From Chloroflexota bacterium (GTDB lineage: Bacteria; Chloroflexota; Dehalococcoidia; Lucifugimonadales; JADFKI01), in assembly GCA_022565015.1 (NCBI GenBank), contig JADFKI010000025.1, positions 1-19,081 of the forward strand: a stretch of 19,081 nucleotides of DNA, written 5' to 3'. The translations under genes and the position numbers were made by a program. Shown one piece after another: positions 1 to 5,422 of the stretch (positions are counted from its first letter, which is position 1; every line of letters begins with the position of its first letter). The notes under the pieces are model-generated. The model was not told where the DNA came from and did no database searches. It saw only the letters and a program-made list of their open reading frames with translations.

Positions 1-194
1 GCGGACTAGGTAAAGGGCGCGTTTCTACTTCAGACCGACGAAGATTGGATTGATTTATAGGGGCGATGCGATGGCACCGCCCCTGATTTGACTTGCCTTC
101 GAACAAGATCGGGGTGACCCTTCGACGAGCAGTCCGTAGGGGCCCCGACGGGTCGGGGAAGATAGACCGATATATGAGTCGGATGGGGTGACCC

Positions 195-251
195 TTCGAC
201 AGGCTCAGGGTGAACGGCAAATGAATATCCGTTCGTTGTGAGCTTGTCGAA
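195..251. repeat. 57-bp REP/MITE-like inverted repeat
   Basis: The left end TTCGACAGGCTCA (195-207) and right end TGAGCTTGTCGAA (239-251) are inverted copies with one mismatch. Inside them, GTGAACGG and CCGTTCGT continue the imperfect palindrome. The terminal motif TTCGACA(A/G)GCTC recurs at the ends of the larger element at 11681-11879, so the two belong to one dispersed repeat family. No transposase is encoded here. Confidence 0.6.
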
Positions 252-320
252 CGGTGCGCGCCATATCCCCTTGGGATTTTCACGTAGATACGCCCCTGAT
301 GAAGAAGCCGGAAGGCAGAA

Positions 321-329
321 TGCTATAAT
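321..329 (+). promoter_or_regulatory. Extended -10 promoter for the dehydrogenase gene
   Basis: TGC followed by TATAAT (324-329) forms a consensus extended -10 element. There is no good -35 at 16-18 nt, as is usual for extended -10 promoters. Transcription would begin near 336, giving a leader of about 43 nt to the ATG at 379. The 11-mer ATGCTATAATC (320-330) recurs exactly upstream of the helicase gene (8777-8787). Confidence 0.6.
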
Positions 330-378
330 CAGGCCCAGCACACACCCATGACACCTTGGACCCGTGAGGCCAGATTAT

Positions 379-1449
379 ATGGTACGCATAGCTGTAATTC
401 CCGGAGACGGCATCGCAAACGAGGTCGTACCCGAGGCCGTAAAGACCCTTGACGCCGTGAACGCCCTGTTCGAGATTGGCCTGGAGCACGAGACCTTCGA
501 CTACGGCGTAGAGCGCTACCTCAGGACCGGCGAGGTCGCTCCCGACAACATCGACGAGATCATCAAGAAACTGCCGGAAAAGTTCGACGCCGCGCTCTTC
601 GGTGCGGGCGGCATCGACCCCAGGCTGCCCGCGGGCGTCAACGCTCAGGTCGTTCTCAGGGCACTGCGAAGAGGTCTGGACCTGTTCGCCAACGTGAGGC
701 CTTGCCGGCTTCTGCACCCGAGTCTGACTCCTCTAAAGAATAAGACCTCCGACGACATCAACTTCGTCGTGATCCGCGAGAATACCGAGGGCTACGAGGG
801 TGGCACGGCGGGCAATTTCAAGCGAGGGACCCCTGACGAGACGGAGATTCGACCGGAGTACAACACCTACAAGGGCGTGAAACGGGTCCTGGAGTTCGCC
901 TTCGATTACGCGAGGACCACGGGTCGAAATCGGGTACACATGGCCGAAAAGGGCCTGCCCGGCGGACTATGGAGCCGGCTTTTCCAGGAGGTCTCGGAAA
1001 AGTATCCGGACATCGAACCCGTCCACATGCATATCGATACCGTGGCATACCTGATGATCGTCGCGCCGGAGGAGTTCCAGATCGTCGTCGCCGAAAACAG
1101 GGCGGGCGACATACTCAGCGACGTGGGCGGAGCAGTGCAGGGAAGCCGAGGACTCGCACCCACGGGCTGCTTCAATCCGGAGAAGTCATTCTGCTACTTC
1201 GAGCCGGTCCACGGCACGGGCCCGGACATTCTGGGCAAGAACGTCGCGAACCCCATGGCGGCGATCATGGCCAGCAGGATGCTTTTGGAGCACTTTGGCC
1301 ATACACAGGCTGGAGACGCGATCGAGGCGGCCGTCAGAAGTGTCATCGCCTCTGGAAAGACAACCCCCGATCTGGGTGGGACCTTGTCGACGCAGGAAGT
1401 GGGCGAAGCCATACGCGAGGCCCTGGACTCCGAGGCATCCAGTGCATAG
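379..1449 (+). CDS. Isocitrate/isopropylmalate dehydrogenase family protein
   Basis: This is a 356-aa NAD(P)-dependent beta-decarboxylating dehydrogenase expected to oxidise a 2-hydroxyacid such as isopropylmalate, isocitrate, tartrate or malate. Family marks are IPGDGIA near the N-terminus, LRRGLDLFANVRP (96-108), RENTEG (133-138), a lysine in AEKGLP (K191), D220, the metal-binding aspartates of GDILSD (D244, D248) and the NAD-site segment EPVHGTGPDILGKNVANP (275-292). The ATG at 379 is chosen over the in-frame GTG at 364 because GAGG (366-369) lies 9 nt upstream and the protein then begins with the usual first beta strand. It deviates from the common types: GDGIA instead of GDGIG, a shortened RENTEGYEG where most have ENTxGxYxG, and NRAGDILSD instead of NLxGDILSD. 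It is therefore probably not housekeeping leuB or icd. It converges on the CoA-transferase gene with only 3 nt between stop codons. Confidence 0.85.
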   Translation: MVRIAVIPGDGIANEVVPEAVKTLDAVNALFEIGLEHETFDYGVERYLRTGEVAPDNIDEIIKKLPEKFDAALFGAGGIDPRLPAGVNAQVVLRALRRGLDLFANVRPCRLLHPSLTPLKNKTSDDINFVVIRENTEGYEGGTAGNFKRGTPDETEIRPEYNTYKGVKRVLEFAFDYARTTGRNRVHMAEKGLPGGLWSRLFQEVSEKYPDIEPVHMHIDTVAYLMIVAPEEFQIVVAENRAGDILSDVGGAVQGSRGLAPTGCFNPEKSFCYFEPVHGTGPDILGKNVANPMAAIMASRMLLEHFGHTQAGDAIEAAVRSVIASGKTTPDLGGTLSTQEVGEAIREALDSEASSA

Positions 1450-1452
1450 CAG

Positions 1453-2640
1453 TCAGATAACGTCGTTATGTCGGAGCCGCATCAGGTCCTCCGCGGAGAA
1501 GCCGAGGCGTTCGCAGTAGATTTCACGATTGTGCTGCCCTAGAGTCGGCGCCGGTTCCAGGCTCCAGGCGATGTCGTCGCCACGAAACGGCCCCGTGGGA
1601 TGCTCCAGCGTTCCGGCCTCAGGATGCTCGACCTCCGTGAAGAAGTCCCTGTCACGCAGGTGCTCCCATCCCAGGATATCCTCGGGCGAAGCCACGTATG
1701 CGAAGGCCAGCCCGAGGCCCTGGGCCTTCTCGAAGATCTCTCGTTTGCCGTGGCGGGCAAGCCAGGGAAGCATGAGGGCATCCAGCTCGTCGGCGTTGGC
1801 GGCCCTGCCGGCCCGGTCGTCGAACTTCGGATTAGACAGCTCAGGATTCTCCATGAGCTCCGCCATCTTGTACCAGTTGTGGTCGGGGCCCGCGATTACA
1901 CCGACGTACCCGTCTTTACATGGATACGGGCCCCACGCCGCTCGGCCGTAGCCCCGGTTGCCCGTGCGGGGAAAGTTGCTGCCCGTGTAGCTGTACTGGC
2001 TCAGGGCGTTTTCCAGAATCGTCGCCAGATACTCGGAGATGGCTACATCGATGTGCTGACCCTCTCCCGATCTGTCGCGGTGCCACAGCGCGGAGAGCGT
2101 GGCGACGAAGGCGTTCTGGCCGGCGCCGTATTGGGCGAGACGCGCGCCCATCTTCAGGGGCGCTCGGTCGGCGTATCCAGTTATGTACATCAGCCCGCCG
2201 ATGGCGTAGAGGTTGACCTCACCGGCCTTGTAGTCGCGGTACGGCCCGGTCTGGCCGAAGTTCGAAATCGAGGTCATCACCAGGCCGGGGTGTGTGGCTG
2301 CCAGATCGTCGAAGCCAATGCCCAGGCCCGGCATTACCTCAGGACGAAAATTCTCGATGAGGACGTCGCATTCCGCGAGCAGTCTCTTGAATATGTCTTT
2401 GCCGCCAATCGTTTTGAGATTAAGCGTGACGCTTTTTTTGCTCGTGTTCAGGTAGAGGAAGAGAGCGCTCTTCTCCGGATGAGGCACGCCGCCGGGAAAG
2501 GGCCCAATCCGGCGTGAGGGGTCGCCGTGACCCGGCCGTTCGACCTTGATGACCTCGGCGCCCTGCGCCGCCATGAGGCGCGTGGCGTATGGGCCGGCAA
2601 CATAGTGCGTGAGGTCCAGGACCCTGAGCCCCTTCAGCAG
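1453..2640 (-). CDS. Class III (CaiB/BaiF) acyl-CoA transferase
   Basis: This enzyme moves CoA between a CoA thioester and a free carboxylic acid. From the ATG at 2574 (373 aa) the protein shows GAEVIKVERPGHGD (5-18), VLIENFRP (71-78), the SISNFGQTGPYRD region (102-114) and GEGQHIDVAISE (170-181), whose D176 matches the family's catalytic aspartate. Conserved family sequence continues upstream of that ATG: in-frame codons encode LKGLRVLDLTHYVAGPYATRL, the normal first strand and helix. No ATG, GTG or TTG lies between 2574 and the upstream in-frame stop at 2677-2679, so initiation at CTG (2638-2640 or 2635-2637, beside GGAAGGA) or ATC (2656-2658) is implied; the end given is the first CTG. It is the last gene of the four-gene operon, just after the thioesterase stop. 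Function is certain to family level; the substrate is unknown. Confidence 0.88.
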   Translation of the reverse strand: MLKGLRVLDLTHYVAGPYATRLMAAQGAEVIKVERPGHGDPSRRIGPFPGGVPHPEKSALFLYLNTSKKSVTLNLKTIGGKDIFKRLLAECDVLIENFRPEVMPGLGIGFDDLAATHPGLVMTSISNFGQTGPYRDYKAGEVNLYAIGGLMYITGYADRAPLKMGARLAQYGAGQNAFVATLSALWHRDRSGEGQHIDVAISEYLATILENALSQYSYTGSNFPRTGNRGYGRAAWGPYPCKDGYVGVIAGPDHNWYKMAELMENPELSNPKFDDRAGRAANADELDALMLPWLARHGKREIFEKAQGLGLAFAYVASPEDILGWEHLRDRDFFTEVEHPEAGTLEHPTGPFRGDDIAWSLEPAPTLGQHNREIYCERLGFSAEDLMRLRHNDVI

Positions 2641-2659
2641 TCCTTCCGGGGCCGCGATG

Positions 2660-3034
2660 CTACTGCTCAGTGGAGATCACGGCGCGTTTGTGCACGGCCA
2701 CTCCGATCTTCTTGTCGGGGCCCTCGTGCGCCTCTATCTCGTACGTGAGGCGATTTCGATCGATGCCGGTCAGCTTCACCGTTATCCGGACCTTTTCACC
2801 GAGAGAAGTCGGCGCCATGTGCCGCAGGCCGTCGACCGCGTATCCGACCGTCGTGTGCTTTTCGGGCATGTAAGGCTCGGACTGCTCGATGCAGGTGTTC
2901 TCCATGAGACCCAGCAGTGCCGGAGTAGAGAGGACGTCCGCTCCCTCTTTGCCCATGCGGTTGGTCGTGTGCTCCTTGGTGACCTCCCACTCCTTCTCAA
3001 ATGTCTGTCCTGCCTGAAACTTCTCCATGCTCAT
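2660..3034 (-). CDS. FlK-like (fluoroacetyl-CoA thioesterase type) hot-dog thioesterase
   Basis: This 124-aa single hot-dog protein is predicted to hydrolyse a small acyl-CoA. It resembles Streptomyces cattleya FlK as I recall that sequence: STPALLGLMENTC (36-48), then GLRHMAPTSLGEKV (69-82), IEAHEG (100-105) and HKRAVI (115-120). The FlK triad Thr42/Glu50/His76 maps onto T37, E45 and H72, with identical Thr-Glu spacing and one extra residue before His. The ATG at 3034 is chosen because GAGG lies 9 nt upstream; an earlier ATG at 3049 has almost no spacing from its GAAGGA. It lies 72 nt after the PLP-enzyme gene and immediately before the CoA-transferase, so it probably acts on a CoA ester in the same pathway. 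Related hot-dog thioesterases act on many substrates, so fluoroacetate specificity is not implied. Confidence 0.75.
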   Translation of the reverse strand: MSMEKFQAGQTFEKEWEVTKEHTTNRMGKEGADVLSTPALLGLMENTCIEQSEPYMPEKHTTVGYAVDGLRHMAPTSLGEKVRITVKLTGIDRNRLTYEIEAHEGPDKKIGVAVHKRAVISTEQ

Positions 3035-3106
3035 ATTATGCCGCCTCATTTCCTTCTCAATTGAAAGACGCCTTGCCCCCTGCGTGAACGCCTTCTACTT
3101 AAAGGC

Positions 3107-4258
3107 TCAGTTGCCGGATGTGAGGATCTCCTTCAGGCGCTGGGCAATCAGCTCTTCGTCGCCGGGCTGAAGGTCCACCGGAATTATTGAAATACCACCG
3201 TATTCGCCTGCCGAGCCCACCCTGATCGAGGGGTCGCCGTCCTCCAGCATCTCAACGACCCTCTTCAAGCTGGGGCCCTTCCAAGACTTGTCGGACCGTA
3301 TTATGGCGCGAGGGTGCGTGAAGTTGGACTCATCGATGTCCGGCTCGGTCCCCGCTATACTTGCGCGAATTCCGGGTATGCCTTGAAGCTCCGAGACGAC
3401 ATAGTCGCACTGGTCGTGCCAGGCGGCCTGCACCGCCGTGAAGTCGGTGTCCACGAAAATCTCCAGGGCCGTAATGAGGCCGGCGATCTCCTCTTTGCAG
3501 ACCTTTGCCGCTCTGCCGACACCCTCGCTGTTGGGCGCTGCATTCATGTAGGCCGCCTCCATGAGGTCTGCCCTGCCGCACAATATGCCGGACGATTGCG
3601 GACCGAGAACGCCCTTTCCGCCGCTGAAGCTCACCATGTCGGCCCCCATGTCGATGAACCTGGTCAGATTCTCCGGGGGCGGCAGCATGGCGGCGGCGTC
3701 CACGATTACGGGCACGTCCCTCTTGTGCGCGATCTCAATGACCTGCGCCAGCGGCAGCGCCCCCGCCTGCCTGGGGCCAAAGACGAACGCGACCGCTGCG
3801 GTGTCGTCCCCTATGGCGTCGTCCAGCTCCCACTCCCTGGTCGAGCCCGCGCCGCCGATCTCCACTAGCCTGGCGCCCGCGGCCCGGAAGTTGTGTGCGT
3901 AGGAGACCAGGTGCTGCCTGTGGATGACGATCTCGTTCTTCAGGCCCGTGGCGTCGGGAAGCCTGTCCACCTTCGCCGGATCGGTGCCCGTCATACACGC
4001 GGCGGCCTCCAGGAGCATTCCGGCGGCGGAGCCCGCGGTAACAAGGCCCGCCTCGGCGCCCGTAAACTTGGCGATTACGTCGCCCGCCTTCCTGTTGAGG
4101 TCGTGCATGTCCACGAACCAGTGGGAGGCGTCGTTCATGGCATCGACGACGGCGGGCTGCATGATGCTGCCGCCCAGCTTCGTGAGCCATGAGGCCGCGT
4201 TTACGACTCTCGTCACTCCAAGCCGCTTGTAGAACTCTCCGCCTTGATATGTAGTCAA
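3107..4258 (-). CDS. SelA/DgaE-like PLP-dependent lyase or aminotransferase-fold enzyme
   Basis: This 383-aa fold-type I PLP protein resembles the selenocysteine synthase/D-glucosaminate-6-phosphate ammonia-lyase group. It begins YKRLGVTRVVNAASWLTKLGG, typical of that group. A cofactor-phosphate region follows at TAGSAAGMLLEAAA (74-87). The PLP-pyridine aspartate is D187 in VIVDAAA, and the Schiff-base lysine is K215 in SFSGGKGVLGPQSSG (210-224). Bacterial SelA is usually ~460 aa with an N-terminal tRNA-binding domain; this protein lacks that extension, so a metabolic beta-elimination or ammonia-lyase role is more likely. The start is TTG at 4258, supported by GGAG six nt upstream. It lies 21 nt after the crotonase gene and shares its operon. 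The substrate cannot be read from the sequence. Confidence 0.78.
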   Translation of the reverse strand: MTTYQGGEFYKRLGVTRVVNAASWLTKLGGSIMQPAVVDAMNDASHWFVDMHDLNRKAGDVIAKFTGAEAGLVTAGSAAGMLLEAAACMTGTDPAKVDRLPDATGLKNEIVIHRQHLVSYAHNFRAAGARLVEIGGAGSTREWELDDAIGDDTAAVAFVFGPRQAGALPLAQVIEIAHKRDVPVIVDAAAMLPPPENLTRFIDMGADMVSFSGGKGVLGPQSSGILCGRADLMEAAYMNAAPNSEGVGRAAKVCKEEIAGLITALEIFVDTDFTAVQAAWHDQCDYVVSELQGIPGIRASIAGTEPDIDESNFTHPRAIIRSDKSWKGPSLKRVVEMLEDGDPSIRVGSAGEYGGISIIPVDLQPGDEELIAQRLKEILTSGN

Positions 4259-4279
4259 ATTCTGCTCCTGCTCTTGAGA

Positions 4280-5047
4280 TTAGCTCCCCTTGAATACGGG
4301 AGTGCGCTTTTCCTGGAAGGCCTTGATTCCCTCCAGGGCGTCGTCGGTGCGTTGCAGCCGCCTGTTGACGATACCGGCGAGCCGTACCCGGTCTTCGAGC
4401 CGCATGTACGCGCCCCTGACGGCTACCTCCTTCATGGTCCGCATTGGGAGAGGCGCGTTTTGAAGAAGCTGCTGCACGAACTTGTCCACCTCCGCCATGA
4501 GGTCGTCATGGGGCACGATCTTGTTTATCAAGCCCATCTCATAGGCGCGTTGCGGGCTGATCATCTCGCCCGTGAACAGGTACTCGAGGGCCAGGTTCAT
4601 GGGCACGCGCTGCGCCAGCATGCACGGCCCGCTGACCGAGCCGATGCCGCGCTTCGCCTGGGGCCAGCCGAACTGCGCCTTGTCGGAGGCGATGCGAATG
4701 TCCGAGGCCAGGGCGATGCCCCCGCCCTGCGCCAGGCAGAAGCCGTTTATGGCCGCTATTATCGGCTTGAAGATCTGAGACTGATAGACGTACAGGTCCT
4801 CCGTGGAGATCTCCGTATCGTAGAGGGCATCGCTGCGTCCGGACATGGCGGCAAGGTCGTGGCCCACGGAAAACGCGCGGCCGTTGCCGGTGATGACCGC
4901 GATCCACTGCTGGGGGTCGTCGTTGAATTCGTGCATTATTCGCCAGAGCTCGTCACGCATGGCAACGTCTATTGCGTTGAGCTTGTCGGGGCGGTTCAGC
5001 GTTACGTAGGCGACGTGCCCCTTGACTTCGTATTCCACGACTGCCAT
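4280..5047 (-). CDS. Enoyl-CoA hydratase/isomerase (crotonase) family protein
   Basis: This 255-aa crotonase-fold protein is the first gene of the minus operon. The fold is shown by VTLNRPDKLNAI (15-26), the oxyanion-hole segment GRAFSVGHDLAAM (56-68), INGFCLAQGGGIALASDIRIAS (from 100) and FTGEMISPQRAYEMGLINKIVP. The two glutamates of classical enoyl-CoA hydratase (Glu144 and Glu164 in the rat enzyme) are not where expected: GGGCELA reads GGGIALA (A112), and FGxPE reads FGWPQ (Q130). It may therefore catalyse another crotonase reaction, such as isomerisation, C-C cleavage or thioester hydrolysis, on a CoA ester. The ATG at 5047 is preceded by GGAG at 6 nt; an in-frame TTG at 5053 lies between the two and is less likely. 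Confidence 0.88.
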   Translation of the reverse strand: MAVVEYEVKGHVAYVTLNRPDKLNAIDVAMRDELWRIMHEFNDDPQQWIAVITGNGRAFSVGHDLAAMSGRSDALYDTEISTEDLYVYQSQIFKPIIAAINGFCLAQGGGIALASDIRIASDKAQFGWPQAKRGIGSVSGPCMLAQRVPMNLALEYLFTGEMISPQRAYEMGLINKIVPHDDLMAEVDKFVQQLLQNAPLPMRTMKEVAVRGAYMRLEDRVRLAGIVNRRLQRTDDALEGIKAFQEKRTPVFKGS

Positions 5048-5422
5048 TTGCAACTCCTGATATTCATTGGATGGATGTTCACGCGTTCGGCATTCCTCGG
5101 TGACTTCTGAAAGACCGGACGCCGCTTATTCATGCGATACGTGCCCGTATAAACGGCATCGAAAATATAGCACAGGGCACACGACGAGACAAGTTTATCG
5201 GCGAGTAAAGAGATTGAAATGACTAGGCCGTCGTGGCGCCGCGACGCAAGGAATAGAGCCTGGACCGTTGGCCCGGTGTCGCAATTGCAAAAGGTCACGG
5301 GCGGGCTGTCCCTGGGGCTTGCTATCGTTGGCCATACAATGGCGCTTGTGATACCCTTGCAGCATCTCGCGGCCTCCACGAGGCGGTCAATCAGGCGGGC
5401 GAGCCGGTATCAGGAGAGGTGC
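5048..5422. other. Divergent intergenic region between crotonase and ThDP-enzyme genes
   Basis: This 375-nt gap holds the divergent promoters. The minus-strand promoter is clear (5164-5192). An imperfect palindrome TGCCCGT-ATAA-ACGGCA (5142-5158) sits at its predicted start point and could be an operator. On the plus strand the best -10 is TACAAT (5335-5340), without a convincing -35. The ThDP-enzyme frame stays open back to 5219, but that stretch has a biased low-complexity composition, no family similarity and no ribosome-binding site as good as the one before 5423, so I treat it as untranslated. Confidence 0.55.
5164..5192 (-). promoter_or_regulatory. Sigma70-type promoter of the minus CoA-enzyme operon
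   Basis: On the minus strand, TTGTCT (5187-5192) and TATATT (5164-5169) are separated by exactly 17 nt, matching the -35 at 4/6 and the -10 at 5/6. Transcription would start near 5157 and give a ~110-nt leader to the crotonase ATG. No other strong promoter was seen before 1453, so this one probably drives all four genes. Confidence 0.6.

Larger units (their letters stand above)
1..378. other. Gene-free repeat-rich region at left edge
   Basis: I see no credible gene here; the open frames are made of palindromic repeat sequence. It holds a hairpin at 60-83 (GGGGCG ... CGCCCC with inner TGC/GCA), a 16-bp direct repeat GGGGTGACCCTTCGAC at 111-126 and 185-200, a perfect 7-2-7 palindrome at 143-158 (CCCCGAC/GTCGGGG), a longer inverted repeat at 195-251, and a 10-bp direct repeat CGCCCCTGAT at 78-87 and 291-300 that brackets most of the block. 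The last ~60 nt carry the promoter of the downstream dehydrogenase gene. Nothing in the first 60 nt can be assigned to the end of a neighbouring gene. Confidence 0.6.

Noticed and set aside
30..341. 103-codon open frame in the left repeat region
   Set aside because: Its sequence is read through the palindromic repeats (for example HPEPVEGSP), a familiar artefact of such elements.
1600..2517. 305-codon open frame on the plus strand
   Set aside because: Antisense to the CoA-transferase, whose motifs fix the coding strand; no ribosome-binding site or family similarity.
4244..5110. 288-codon open frame on the plus strand
   Set aside because: Antisense to the crotonase-family gene and crossing its start; no domain seen.
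5219..5422. 68-codon N-terminal extension of the ThDP enzyme
   Set aside because: The ATG at 5423 has a strong AGGAGAGG site and begins at the usual family start; the extension looks like leader sequence.
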